A stretch of DNA of 64,000 nucleotides from JAABUE01 sp037440925 (GCA_037440925.1 JBBITF010000012.1:1-64000), one strand, 5' to 3'. Positions 35,022 to 44,540 are shown, counted from the stretch's first letter. Notes: generated by a model not told the origin, from the sequence alone. Made by a program: numbers and translations.

Positions 35022-38000
35022 ATGACTGACACTGCCCCGTCCAACTTTAGCCCCGAAGAAACCCTCAAACGTATCCAGACCCTGCTTCAAGACGAACAGC
35101 CCGCCATCCGTCTGGCAGCCATTCAAGAACTGCTCACACTGAATTACAGCAGCGCAGCCCTTTTGCGATCCTTAGAGACCCTGGCGCTGCGCGATCCCAG
35201 CGAACCCGTCCGCCAAGCGGCGCGTGAAGCGTTGACCTGGCCTGTTCACCGTTATATCCAAGCAAGAATTATCAAACTCGACCGCCGCACACGGCAAGCC
35301 ATTCTAGACGAAATCGAGACCTGGCAACAACAAGGGATTCTGCAAACGGAACAAGCGCAGATCATACGCACACGCTACGACTTCGACTTACGTCCCGCCG
35401 CGCCTCCTCCCCAGCCGGAAGCGACCTCCGTTTCCCCAGCCTCTGACTCGGCCCCGGCCGCTCCCGTTCCCCCGACGGGCGAACGCCCCACCCTGGCGCA
35501 AACCCTGTTGAGCGAAACCAGCATCAAGATCGCCCTCTATCTGGGCGCGTTCTTCGTCATTGCCGCTGCTGCCATCCTGGCCGCAGTGGTCGAAGCGGCG
35601 CGCCTGCCCATCTTGCTGGCGGCCACTGCGCTCTTTGGCGGCGTCTCCCTGGCGATCCGCAAGCGCCTGCCCCAGCCCAGTTTTGCGCTCTTCATCGTCT
35701 TCTCCTTCCTGCTGCCCACCGACGCCAACGTGCTGGCCGACCTGCTAGACCTGACCCGCAAGGCCAATTCCCTGTACTGGTTTGCGATGATGGGCGGCAT
35801 GGCGCTCATTTGGGGATTCGGCACCTGGTTTTACCGCTCGCGGCTGTTCAGCCTGGCGGCCTTCGCGGCGCTGGCAATCTCCTTTGGCCGCCTGGCGGAT
35901 GTCCTGAGCAACGAAATCGAAATCGCCGTGCTGCTCCTCAGCCTGGTCACGCTGACCGGCCTGGGCGGAGCGTATTTGCTCAAACGCTGGCAGGGACGCG
36001 CCTTCAGCCTGCCGCTCTTCCTGCTGGTGCAAGTCGGCCAATTCCTCCTGTCGCTGCTGGCGCTGATCGCCATCTTCGACCGCATGGGCAATCCTGCCAT
36101 CGCCTGGCATTTGCTCACCGCCTTCTACTGGTTGACAGCAGCCGGCTTCTACCTGGCCAGCGACCTGGTGATGCCCTTCTTCTTGTTTCCCTGGCTGGCG
36201 GCGGCTGTCCTGTATCCCTTCCCGCTGACGCTGGCGGCAGGGTTGTCCCTCGAGGGCCTGCTGCGCGTTGTCTTTGCCGGGGGATGGGGGTTGGCGCTGG
36301 CGCTGCTCGGTGATGGCCTGCGGATGATCGGCGCGCAACCTTCCAATAGGGATGAAAAAGCGCCCCGCTTTGCCTTGCCCTTATTGCTCGTCTCCCTGCC
36401 GGTCATCCTAACCGCCGCCGGGTTTGGATTTGTGGAGGAAATCGCTTACGGCTTCTCCTGCCTGCTGGCCGGCGCGCTGCTATACGCGCTGCTGCACGTT
36501 CTCCAGCCGCGCGTTTACGTTTGGAGTATTTCCCTGCTGCTGGGACTGGGCGCCTATTTCAGTTTCTACGCCCTGCCCTTCATGGAAGAGACGGATGTTT
36601 TCATGGGCTACCGGCTCCTGATTCCCAGCCTGCTCTACCTGCTGCCCGACCTGGCGCTCGGACAGCGATTCCCGGCTGCGGGCGGCTGGCGCTGGCCGCT
36701 GCGCGCTATCGGCGGCTTTCTGGCTTTCTGCAACCTGGCGGTCGTCCTGCCGGTGGCGTTCGACCAGCGCGGGGCTGCCGCCGTCGTCTATGGCGTGTAT
36801 GCCGCCTTTTTCATCGCTTACGCCCTGCGACTTGACAAGGCCTGGCTGGCCTATCTGGCCACTGCCTCCGCTGCGCTGAGCGTAACCTTTGCGCTGCGGC
36901 ATTTCGACCGAGACGCCTGGCTGCCTGCGCTGAGCGGGCTGGCCGCGCTGTACTGCCTGGGCGGGTGGGGGCTGCTTAAACGGCGACCCGGTCCCTGGTC
37001 CGGGATGATGCGCGCGAGCGGGTTGACGTTGGGCGGGCTGGTGTCCATAACGGCGCTGGTCACGCTGAAAGAGACGGGCGGCTGGTACATCCTGTTCACC
37101 GCCATCCTCTTCACTGTTGAGATGTTCCAACAGAAGGCAGGCTGGCTGGAGGCCGGGCCGCAGTTCTTCTTTCCAGCGGGGTTGGCGCTGCTGCTGCACA
37201 ACTACAAGGTGGACGAGGCGGCCTGGTACCTGCTGGGGATCGGGCTGCTATGGCTGGCGCTTGACCTGGGGATAAAGCGCGCCTTGCCCAGCGAACGTCC
37301 GCTGCGCTGGCCGGTACGCGGATTGGCGGCGCTGACAATTTTCACCAACACGTTGTACCTTCTCGTTACAAGAACCGATGAGCCGCGCACGGCCCTGGTC
37401 TGCTTTGCCGCCTACGCGCTGGCCTTCCTGGGGCTGGCCGTCCTGCACGGCGAGGCGCGGCTGGGATACGGCGCGACCACCTTCTCGATGCTGGCGGTGA
37501 TCTTTGCGTTTCGCACCCTGGACAGCGACCATTGGCTGCTGCCGGTTGCGGGGCTGGGCGTTTTGTATTACGGCGCGGGCTTCTTCCTGCGCAAGCGAGC
37601 AGGCGACCAGGGCTGGCCGTTCGTGTTGTGGAGCAGCGGTATCGGCATTGGATTGGTCGCTTCCTGCTTGGCGCCTTTCCAAGCGGACGTTTACCAAAAC
37701 GGGCTGGTGGTTGCCATTCCCCCGGCGCTGACGGCCACCCTGGTAGCAGCGGAGGCCTTCGCGCGGCGCAACGTGTGGTTGGGCTTCCCGGCCAACGCGC
37801 TCTACCTGCTGGCATACTTCCTCATCCTGGTCGAATTGCAGGTGGACGAGCCGCAGTTCTATTCGATTGGCGCCGCCGGGCTGGGGCTGTTGATGCACTA
37901 CCTGTTGACGCGCGCGGGCAGCAAGAGCGGCGCCTTCGTAACCGGCATGGTTTCGCAACTGGTCTTGCTGGGCGTCACCTACGTCCAGTTTCTGTCCAAC

Positions 38001-38273
38001 GAAAGGCTGGTCTTTTTTGCCATCCTGTTCTTCCAGGCGCTGGCGGTGCTGGCTTACGGCATCGTCATCCGCTCGCGCAGCCTGGTCATCACCCCCATCG
38101 TCTTCGCGGTGCTGGCGGTCATCTCGGTCATGTACGGCCTGATGCAGGGCATCTGGGCGGTGGCGTTGATCGGCTGCACCGGCCTGCTGCTGCTCATGCT
38201 GGGCATCCTGGCAGTGGCGCTGCGCGAGCGCATCAAACAGGTCGCGGAACGCTTCAGCGACTGGGGGGCGTGA
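35022..38273 (+). CDS. Giant polytopic membrane protein with HEAT-like N-terminus
   Basis: A 1,083-residue protein, unusual for a bacterial membrane protein of unknown role. Residues 1-70 look like a helical HEAT-like repeat (EQPAIRLAAIQELLTLN, DPSEPVRQAAREAL); 75-115 (LDRRTRQAILDEIETWQQQGIL) resembles the soluble start of DUF2157-type proteins; a Pro/Ala linker follows, then roughly 25-30 hydrophobic helices to the end. No catalytic motif was recognised. It stands alone on the plus strand. Function unknown. Confidence 0.7.
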   Translation: MTDTAPSNFSPEETLKRIQTLLQDEQPAIRLAAIQELLTLNYSSAALLRSLETLALRDPSEPVRQAAREALTWPVHRYIQARIIKLDRRTRQAILDEIETWQQQGILQTEQAQIIRTRYDFDLRPAAPPPQPEATSVSPASDSAPAAPVPPTGERPTLAQTLLSETSIKIALYLGAFFVIAAAAILAAVVEAARLPILLAATALFGGVSLAIRKRLPQPSFALFIVFSFLLPTDANVLADLLDLTRKANSLYWFAMMGGMALIWGFGTWFYRSRLFSLAAFAALAISFGRLADVLSNEIEIAVLLLSLVTLTGLGGAYLLKRWQGRAFSLPLFLLVQVGQFLLSLLALIAIFDRMGNPAIAWHLLTAFYWLTAAGFYLASDLVMPFFLFPWLAAAVLYPFPLTLAAGLSLEGLLRVVFAGGWGLALALLGDGLRMIGAQPSNRDEKAPRFALPLLLVSLPVILTAAGFGFVEEIAYGFSCLLAGALLYALLHVLQPRVYVWSISLLLGLGAYFSFYALPFMEETDVFMGYRLLIPSLLYLLPDLALGQRFPAAGGWRWPLRAIGGFLAFCNLAVVLPVAFDQRGAAAVVYGVYAAFFIAYALRLDKAWLAYLATASAALSVTFALRHFDRDAWLPALSGLAALYCLGGWGLLKRRPGPWSGMMRASGLTLGGLVSITALVTLKETGGWYILFTAILFTVEMFQQKAGWLEAGPQFFFPAGLALLLHNYKVDEAAWYLLGIGLLWLALDLGIKRALPSERPLRWPVRGLAALTIFTNTLYLLVTRTDEPRTALVCFAAYALAFLGLAVLHGEARLGYGATTFSMLAVIFAFRTLDSDHWLLPVAGLGVLYYGAGFFLRKRAGDQGWPFVLWSSGIGIGLVASCLAPFQADVYQNGLVVAIPPALTATLVAAEAFARRNVWLGFPANALYLLAYFLILVELQVDEPQFYSIGAAGLGLLMHYLLTRAGSKSGAFVTGMVSQLVLLGVTYVQFLSNERLVFFAILFFQALAVLAYGIVIRSRSLVITPIVFAVLAVISVMYGLMQGIWAVALIGCTGLLLLMLGILAVALRERIKQVAERFSDWGA

Positions 38274-38354
38274 CGCGAAATTTACTTTGTGCCAGAAGCG
38301 CCTGCCCAAATCGCCTCCACCAGCGCAGTTCCAACTGAAATGAAACGTGGTAAA

Positions 38355-38378
38355 CCGTTGGATTTGGCAATCCAACGG
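38355..38378. repeat. Perfect hairpin, dispersed unit A copy 2
   Basis: ccgttggatt-tggc-aatccaacgg. The reverse complement of its inner 18 bases equals that of the hairpin at 45-68 (ttggattgccaaatccaa). Confidence 0.75.
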
Positions 38379-38494
38379 AGCAATAGGGCAATTTTCAAGT
38401 CTTCTCCGACAGATGGTTTGACAACCTTTGCATGCACACAATGAAACACACCCACCCTGAAAAAATATTTAAGTGGTAAGATTTTAGCAATATG

Positions 38495-38652
38495 ACTGCA
38501 CTGCAAAAACCATTAACCGCCGAGAGCGCGGAGCGCGCAGGGATGAAAATTTGCAAAACCCGCATCAAGAGCGCCTTTTCTTTGCAGAATCGGTAAAAAA
38601 TCTCAGCGTTCTCTGCGCGCTCTGCGGTGCAAATACCTTTTTGCAGTGGAAT
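38495..38652. mobile_element. MITE-like element with terminal inverted repeats
   Basis: Perfect 11-bp inverted ends cactgcaaaaa (38499-38509) and tttttgcagtg (38638-38648), imperfectly extendable outward, enclose an imperfect fold-back (aaccgccgagagcgcgg against ctctgcgcgctctgcgg). The 7-bp direct repeat caatatg flanks it (38488-38494, 38653-38659). It has no coding capacity. Confidence 0.55.
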
Positions 38653-38681
38653 CAATATGGGTTCATGAACGAGGTGCAGCG

Positions 38682-38942
38682 ATGACTACAGAATTAATGA
38701 CAGAAATGAATGTAAGAGAAATTGTGTCTGCCAAACAGGTCATGAAAGAATATAGCGTGAGCATTGATGGTGTTATTGAAGTGCCAGAAAGCCTCGACCA
38801 AAAATCTTTTTTTGATGGGTTGCTTGATGCTATTATTGAATATGTAGAAAAGCATGATGCTTTTGCCGGTCTCTCGATGTCGCATAAAGAATATGTAGAA
38901 GACAATGACAACGAGGATCTCAATGACGAACAAGCAGCCTAA
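38682..38942 (+). CDS. Small acidic protein paired with HicA-like gene
   Basis: An 86-residue acidic protein that I cannot assign. It has a short helical start, a strand YSVSIDGVIEVPESL, an amphipathic helix KSFFDGLLDAIIEYVEKH and a very acidic tail ending DNDNEDLNDEQAA. gaggtg precedes the ATG. Its last 20 nt overlap the HicA-like gene, so the pair is translationally coupled. It is not HicB: neither the HicB RNase-H-like domain nor a ribbon-helix-helix is seen. An antitoxin or accessory role is inferred from order, coupling and charge only. Confidence 0.6.
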   Translation: MTTELMTEMNVREIVSAKQVMKEYSVSIDGVIEVPESLDQKSFFDGLLDAIIEYVEKHDAFAGLSMSHKEYVEDNDNEDLNDEQAA

Positions 38943-39201
38943 AACCGGCAAAGATTTCATTCAATTAGCGCGCGAATCTGACAAGGTATCCAAAATACGA
39001 GAAGGGAAAGGCTCTCACGTCGTTGTAGAATTTAAAGACGGCACATCGGTCTCTGTGCCAGTGCATGGCAACAAACAGTTAAGCAAAGGTATTCTGCACG
39101 CGATCATGAAAGCATTTAAGTCCGCTGGCGTGATTGGCCTTATACTTTTGTTGCTTTGGCTGTTCTTTCCTCAGTCGCTCTATTCACCTTTTTCGCGTTG
39201 A
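38923..39201 (+). CDS. HicA-like (YcfA) protein with C-terminal membrane segment
   Basis: HicA toxins are small double-stranded-RNA-binding-fold mRNA interferases. Here residues 8-68 match the family: GKDFIQLARES, REGKGSHVVVEF with the catalytic-type His32, VPVHGNKQLSKGILHAIMKAF. Unlike ordinary HicA (60-80 residues), the 92-residue chain continues as one hydrophobic helix (about 70-84, GVIGLILLLLWLFF) and a short basic end, which would tether it to the membrane. gagga lies upstream of the ATG within the partner gene. Codon use is AT-richer than the neighbours, suggesting transfer. Its 3' end overlaps the convergent sir2 gene by 22 nt. Confidence 0.72.
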   Translation: MTNKQPKTGKDFIQLARESDKVSKIREGKGSHVVVEFKDGTSVSVPVHGNKQLSKGILHAIMKAFKSAGVIGLILLLLWLFFPQSLYSPFSR

Positions 39202-39980
39202 AAAGCGCCCATCCAAACCGCCTCCACCAGGGCCGGTAAAATCTCCCCCGCCTTGCCTTGCAGGGCGTAGTCCGCTTTTTCGGTCAGGGGCGTCGGCTCG
39301 GCGTTGACCTCCACCACGACCGCGCCGCGGTTGCGCGCCGCAAATGCCAGCGAAGCCGCCGGCTGCACCAATCCCGACGTACCCACAGAGAAAAAGACCT
39401 GGCAACCCCGCGCCGCTTCCACCGCTTGTTCCAGCGCCTGCCGGGGAAGCGTCTCACCGAACCAGACCACGTCCGGGCGCAGCAGGCCTCCGCAGGAGGC
39501 GCAGCGCGGGACGCTCCCGCCCGCCTCCTCCCATCCTTCGGCCTGCTCGCCGCACGAGGCGCATTTCACCCGCCCCAGGTTGCCGTGCAATTCGATGATG
39601 GGATAGAGGCGCACAAGGGGAAAAGAGGCTGCCAGGCGCTCCTCCGCCTTCTGGTGCAGGCCGTCCACGTTTTGCGTGACCAGGCAGAAGTCCGGGACGA
39701 AGCGCGCCATGCGCGCCAGCGCCAGGTGAGCGGGATTCGGCTCGACCGTCCGCACCTTTTCGCGGCGCATGGCGTACCAGTCCCATACCAGTTTCGGGTC
39801 GCGCGCAAAGGCTTCGGGCGTTGCCAGGTCTTCGGGGCGGTACTGCGCCCACAGACCCGCCTGGGCGTCGCGGAAGGTACGCAAACCGGATTCCTGCGAG
39901 ACGCCCGCGCCGGTGAGAATCGCCACGCGCTCGACGCGGCGCAGGAAAGAGATCAAATCAGGAGGATGGTTTTTCCACAT
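39180..39980 (-). CDS. cobB: Sir2-family NAD-dependent protein deacylase
   Basis: Removes acyl groups from lysines, making O-acyl-ADP-ribose. The 266 residues show GAGVSQESGLRTFR (22-36), TQNVDGLH (102-109), catalytic His132 and a structural zinc site Cys140/143/160/163. The position after NxxxR suggests a class III or U type; the desuccinylase Tyr-Arg pair may be read in WDWYAMRREK, which would favour deacylation of acidic groups, though this is tentative. It ends inside the HicA-like gene, tail to tail. No Shine-Dalgarno is evident at the ATG. Confidence 0.9.
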   Translation of the reverse strand: MWKNHPPDLISFLRRVERVAILTGAGVSQESGLRTFRDAQAGLWAQYRPEDLATPEAFARDPKLVWDWYAMRREKVRTVEPNPAHLALARMARFVPDFCLVTQNVDGLHQKAEERLAASFPLVRLYPIIELHGNLGRVKCASCGEQAEGWEEAGGSVPRCASCGGLLRPDVVWFGETLPRQALEQAVEAARGCQVFFSVGTSGLVQPAASLAFAARNRGAVVVEVNAEPTPLTEKADYALQGKAGEILPALVEAVWMGAFQREKGE

Positions 39981-40233
39981 GTTATCAGGGAAACGAGCGA
40001 AAAAACAGTTTTATCCAACCTGGGAAAACGGTTTTCGTCCATGCGTTAAGTATAATCGCAAATGCTGCTGGCCGCCGCCTCTTTTTCCGGCCTCTCGCCC
40101 AGGGCCTCCCTGCGGTGATCTTCTGGCTGCGATTTCACGCAAATAAGCAGGGTTCTGGCTTGTGCAAGCCGTCCATTTCTGCGTTATCATTCATCAATCG
40201 CTCGTTCAGGGCCATTTCCTCAAAGGAGACGCC

Positions 40234-41361
40234 ATGCAAAAGAATCTTCTTCATTCATTTTGGATCGGGATGTGCATATTGGCCTCGTGCAGCCCTCTTA
40301 CCGAGACGCCTGTCTCGCCTCTCCCTCAGTCGCCTGCTCCCGTTACCCTGACGCCCTTCCAGCCCTCTGGCCTGGTACCCGCCAACCCACCGGCCGGCTA
40401 CGGCGCTCACGGCCCCTGGCTAGACCTGTATTTTACCGACCCCACCAACCCGCTCTCAGCCCAAGAGACCGGCGGCCTAGACGGTCTGCTGGCCGCCTCG
40501 ATAGATAACGCCCGGCTGAGCGTGGATGTCGCTATTTACAACTTGACCAACACTCTCATTCGTGACGCCCTCATCCATGCCCACCAGCGCGGCGTGCAGG
40601 TGCGCGTAGTTATGGAAAGCGACAATCGCGACAAGGACGCGCCGCAAAGACTGATGGAGGCCGGCATCACTGTCCTGGGCGACCGGCGGGAAGGGCTAAT
40701 GCACAACAAATTCGTGGTCATTGACCGTTCCGAAGTATGGTTAGGTTCGATGAATTTCACCAACAATGGCGCTTACAAAGACAACAATAACATGCTGCTC
40801 TTTCGTTCGGTCAAAATGGCTGAAAATTACACTCGTGAATTTGAAGAGATGTTCGTAAACGACAAATTCGGGCCAGATATTGTGGCGGCGACCCCGAATC
40901 CTTCTTTTACCCTTGACGAAACATTAATAGAAACTTACTTCGCCCCCGACGACGCTCCAGCCTTCAGCCTGCTCCCTTTGCTCCAAAATGCCCAACAAAG
41001 CATCTATTTTCTGGCTTACTCCTTTACCTCCGACCCGCTGGGTGAGGCTATCCGCAGCCGCGCCGCTGAAGGCGTGGCCGTAGCCGGCGTGATGGACGCG
41101 GAACAAATCCAATCGAACATTGGCACAGAATACGACCTGTTCAAGCAAGCCGGGCTAGATGTACGACCCGATGGCAACGCCGGCCTGATGCACCACAAAG
41201 TCATCATCATTGATGAGGAAATCGTGATCACCGGTTCCTACAATTTCACCAACAGCGCCGAAACCCGCAACGACGAAAATTTGGTCATCCTCTATAACCA
41301 GCAAGTGGCAGAATACTTCTTGCAAGAATTCCAGCGCGTCTTCGGGCAGGCGCAGCCGTAA
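40234..41361 (+). CDS. Phospholipase D-like lipoprotein with two HKD motifs
   Basis: A 375-residue exported protein. A lipoprotein signal ends ILASC with Cys19, followed by a Pro/Thr linker. The two catalytic motifs are His157/Lys159/Asp164 (HNKFVVID) and His320/Lys322/Asp327 (HHKVIIID), each followed by GSMNFTN or GSYNFTN, as in the PLD/Nuc group. It could cleave phospholipids or nucleic acid outside the cell, and the GSxNFT motifs lean toward the nuclease-like branch. aaggag fixes the start. It stands alone. Confidence 0.88.
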   Translation: MQKNLLHSFWIGMCILASCSPLTETPVSPLPQSPAPVTLTPFQPSGLVPANPPAGYGAHGPWLDLYFTDPTNPLSAQETGGLDGLLAASIDNARLSVDVAIYNLTNTLIRDALIHAHQRGVQVRVVMESDNRDKDAPQRLMEAGITVLGDRREGLMHNKFVVIDRSEVWLGSMNFTNNGAYKDNNNMLLFRSVKMAENYTREFEEMFVNDKFGPDIVAATPNPSFTLDETLIETYFAPDDAPAFSLLPLLQNAQQSIYFLAYSFTSDPLGEAIRSRAAEGVAVAGVMDAEQIQSNIGTEYDLFKQAGLDVRPDGNAGLMHHKVIIIDEEIVITGSYNFTNSAETRNDENLVILYNQQVAEYFLQEFQRVFGQAQP

Positions 41362-41432
41362 TGTGGCTTTTCCAGGCTGCGTCTGGGCCACTAGAGGCAT
41401 TAAGCCCTCGAAGTGAGAAGGCAGTGAAATAA

Positions 41433-41467
41433 ACAGTGACAGTCATTGTTGCAATGACTGTCACTGT
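41433..41467. terminator. 16-bp hairpin between convergent genes
   Basis: acagtgacagtcattg (41433-41448) pairs perfectly with 41452-41467 around a 3-nt loop. The minus-strand read-through is followed by tttattt, so it probably terminates the propeller-protein gene and perhaps both. Confidence 0.75.
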
Positions 41468-41514
41468 ACGACCTATGAGCCAAGGCGGCTTATCTTAACA
41501 TCACCTTTGGGAAG

Positions 41515-44460
41515 TTATCTAGTGTAATATTCGATCAACAAGCGCGGCCGGGCGGTCAGGTCGTTGTAATCGCCGCTGTAGAAGAGCAAGTAATCATCGC
41601 CCAAATCATCATTGTCATCCAATTGGAAGCGTAAGCGCAACTGGGTGAGGCCGCGCAAATTGATATACTGGAGCGACTGGTCGCTAAGCCAGGCCCAATA
41701 CCAACTATCCAGAGGGTTATCCTCGATGACGCCTGCAGCCTCTAACGTGGCAGGACTCTGGAAATCGAGCGCTTGCAAGCCTCTAAACGAGAAGGGGCCA
41801 AAATAGCCAAAAGCGCCATTGCGAATATCTACCAGGATATTCTGATGCGTAGTGAACGGATTCTCGCCAACCTGACCGGTCTTCTTGATCATCAAGAGCG
41901 CGCGGGTGATGACGGCATTATCGGGCAGATAGTGGGTCGGGAAATGCAAAATGGCGCGGAATTGGCGATCCTGAGCATCGTCTCCCAGAGCAAACGTAAT
42001 GGCAGTAGAATCTTTTGAGCCGCCTTGATCGCTGTCTTCGCTCGATTCCAGCACCCAGCCGTCGTTGGCGCCAGTGGAGCGGAAGGACTCGATGATCTTG
42101 TTGACCGGCGTGCGAGCAAAGGTGTAGGCTTCGCCGGCCGTGAAGTTGCCATTGCCTGCGCCCGTCCCGCCCAATGGGTTACCGCTAACGTCCAGGATGC
42201 TGTCGTCGTCCAGGATATCGAGCCGCAGCGTGCCATCGCCGCTGCCGGTGGCCACTGTGACAACATATACACTACCCGAGCCAACAACGTTGAGGATGGA
42301 CTCGCCCACCAAGCCGCCTGTTTTGGTCAGGATGAAATCACTCACATCCACCCCGCTGACAGTTTCGGTAAATGCTACCGTGAAGTTGACGCTGGCAGCC
42401 GCGCTTGGAGAGGGATCGGATCGCAGGCTATTGATCACGAGAGGCGCAGTTTTGTCTATGGTGTAGGCTTCGCCGGCGGTGAAGTTCCCGTTGCCGGCGC
42501 CCTCGCCGCCCAATCGAAGACCTGAAGCATCTTGTATGCTGTCATCATCCAAGACATCCAGGCGTAGGGTGCCGTCCCCGCTGCCGGTATTGACGATAAC
42601 GGTGTAGGCGCTGCCGCCGCCGGTCACGCTCTGGATGGACGCGCCACTCAGCGCGCCGGTGAGAGTCAGGCTGAAGTCGCTCGCATCTACGCCGCTGACC
42701 TCGGTGGAAAAGGTCACGTTGAAGCCGACGCTGGCGGCGCCAGTTGGATCGGGGTCAGCGCGCAGGCTGCTCGTCGCGGTGGGAGCGCCCACGCTCTTGT
42801 TGACGGTATACACGTCGCCGGCAGTGAAATCCCCATTGCCGGCGCCCGGCCCGCCAAGAAATTCTCCCTGACCGTCTACAATGCTGTCGTTGTCTATCAA
42901 ATCCAGCCGTATCGTGCCATTTCCGCTGCCGGTGTTGACGGCTACAATATAGTCTGAACCTGAAGAAAGGATTTCGGCCACAAATGCGCCGCTAATGGCT
43001 CCTGTTGTTGTGATGACAAAATCATCGGCTGTGACCCCCGTAACTGGCTCAGAAAAGGCGATGGTGAAATCCACAATCGGATCAGCAGGGGATATGCAAC
43101 CGCGCGGGCAATTCTGCAAGATGGATACCACAGAAGGCGCCGTTGTTGCGCTTACAGCCATCTCATAAACGAAGATGTCTTCAGCATCATTTGTATCCCC
43201 ACTCACCAAGTTGCTGGCCGCAGACCAAAAGGCAACGATACTTCCGTCAGCAGACAGGGCCGGGGCAAACGAGGAGGCATTACCATGCCTGGTCTCTTTC
43301 GATTTGGCGGTTGCCAAGTCACGCACCCAGATATTGGCGATTCCATCGTTATCGCCCTTGTCGTAGAAAGAAAACGCAACAAAACGTCCATCGTTAGAGA
43401 TGGTTGGCTCAGTGATGAAGCCTGTAGTCATGATATATCCATCGGAATACACTGAGACAAGCGAGGTCTGTCCGCTCTGGAGGTCACGGCGGTAAACCAA
43501 TTCATCATAATCTTCTGTGCCAGACGCCAGATTATTCGATTTAGACAGGAATACGACATAGCGCCCATCTCCCGATATGGCCGGACTGCTTCCGCCGCCA
43601 TCCGCCTGCTGGCCGCTCGAATTGACCGAAACAAGGGTGGTTGTGCCGGTCTGCCGGTCGCGCAAGAAGACATCTCGCTTTTCATTCGTATCTCCCCCCA
43701 CCAGGTTGTTTGCCAAAGAGTCGAACACCACATAACGGCCATCGTTGGAAATGGATGGGGAGCCGCAATTGGCGTTGGCTTGCTCGCCGCTAGAAGAGAC
43801 CGAGACGCGGCTGGTTTCGCCAGTTTGATTATCGTGGACGAAGACATCCACAAAGCCGTTGGTGTCGTCGCTGACCAGGTTGCTGGCATACGAGTAGAAG
43901 ACCACGTAGCGGCCATCTCCAGAGATGTCAATTTCGTAGTCTACTACATTGTCGTTTGCCTGCGTACCGTCGGAGGCAACCGAGGCGCGCGTAGTCGTCC
44001 CCGTTTGGCGATCATATACGAATACATCGGTGAAGCCATTGGTATCGTCGCTGACCAGATTGCTGGCATCGCTGACAAAAGCGACATAGCGTCCATCGCC
44101 AGAAATGGCAGGCTGCCGGGAACCGCCGTTGGCCTCCGCGCCGCCCAAAGCCAGCGAAACGCGGGTGGTCTCCCCTGTCGAGCGATCATAGACAAAGATG
44201 TCGTCTGTTTCGTTGGTATCGCCGGCCACCAAGTTGCTAGCCCCGGAGGCAAACACCACATAGCGCCCGTCGGCAGAGATGTCTACATCACGGGAAGCAT
44301 GATTAGCCTCTGCGCCGCCTAATCCAACCGAGACGCGCGTGATATCGCCTGGGGCTGCATGTGCCGCTGGCATGAAGCCCGGCAAGGGGCCAATCAAAGC
44401 AGTCATCAGTAGCACAACTGCCACGCTGTACAAGATCGTTTTGTGAGATTTAGGATTCAT
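41515..44460 (-). CDS. Exported 7-bladed beta-propeller protein with Ig-like repeats
   Basis: A 981-residue surface or secreted protein. After a signal peptide ending AAHA come seven TolB/PD40-like blades (each with S.DGRYVVF, SNLV..DTN and D.FVYDR.TG), a full propeller. Three roughly 110-residue Ig-like/Big-type repeats follow (FSEPVTGVTADDF, GSGDGTLRLDVLDDDSI, GAGNGNFTAGEAYT), then a C-terminal jelly-roll-like domain (ILHFPTHYLPDNAVITRALL) of the DNRLRE type. Likely a cell-surface or extracellular adhesin-like protein; ligand unknown. gaaggag sets the start at 44460; the frame from 44526 adds no signal sequence. Confidence 0.83.
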   Translation of the reverse strand: MNPKSHKTILYSVAVVLLMTALIGPLPGFMPAAHAAPGDITRVSVGLGGAEANHASRDVDISADGRYVVFASGASNLVAGDTNETDDIFVYDRSTGETTRVSLALGGAEANGGSRQPAISGDGRYVAFVSDASNLVSDDTNGFTDVFVYDRQTGTTTRASVASDGTQANDNVVDYEIDISGDGRYVVFYSYASNLVSDDTNGFVDVFVHDNQTGETSRVSVSSSGEQANANCGSPSISNDGRYVVFDSLANNLVGGDTNEKRDVFLRDRQTGTTTLVSVNSSGQQADGGGSSPAISGDGRYVVFLSKSNNLASGTEDYDELVYRRDLQSGQTSLVSVYSDGYIMTTGFITEPTISNDGRFVAFSFYDKGDNDGIANIWVRDLATAKSKETRHGNASSFAPALSADGSIVAFWSAASNLVSGDTNDAEDIFVYEMAVSATTAPSVVSILQNCPRGCISPADPIVDFTIAFSEPVTGVTADDFVITTTGAISGAFVAEILSSGSDYIVAVNTGSGNGTIRLDLIDNDSIVDGQGEFLGGPGAGNGDFTAGDVYTVNKSVGAPTATSSLRADPDPTGAASVGFNVTFSTEVSGVDASDFSLTLTGALSGASIQSVTGGGSAYTVIVNTGSGDGTLRLDVLDDDSIQDASGLRLGGEGAGNGNFTAGEAYTIDKTAPLVINSLRSDPSPSAAASVNFTVAFTETVSGVDVSDFILTKTGGLVGESILNVVGSGSVYVVTVATGSGDGTLRLDILDDDSILDVSGNPLGGTGAGNGNFTAGEAYTFARTPVNKIIESFRSTGANDGWVLESSEDSDQGGSKDSTAITFALGDDAQDRQFRAILHFPTHYLPDNAVITRALLMIKKTGQVGENPFTTHQNILVDIRNGAFGYFGPFSFRGLQALDFQSPATLEAAGVIEDNPLDSWYWAWLSDQSLQYINLRGLTQLRLRFQLDDNDDLGDDYLLFYSGDYNDLTARPRLLIEYYTR

Positions 44461-44540
44461 TTTTTTTCTCCTTCTCATGAGCCCACCTGCGCATTTGCAA
44501 CATATTCTTTGCAACGTGCCTGGCATGGTGTTATTACGCG

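Larger units (their letters stand above)
38274..38681. other. Intergenic spacer carrying two repeat elements
   Basis: No gene is supported over 408 bp. It contains the unit-A hairpin at 38355-38378 and the MITE-like element at 38495-38652. Base composition turns AT-rich from about 38380, ahead of the HicA-like locus. Confidence 0.65.

Noticed and set aside
38682..38942. HicB antitoxin for the HicA-like protein
   Set aside because: Lacks both the HicB core fold motifs and any DNA-binding domain; described instead as an unassigned partner.
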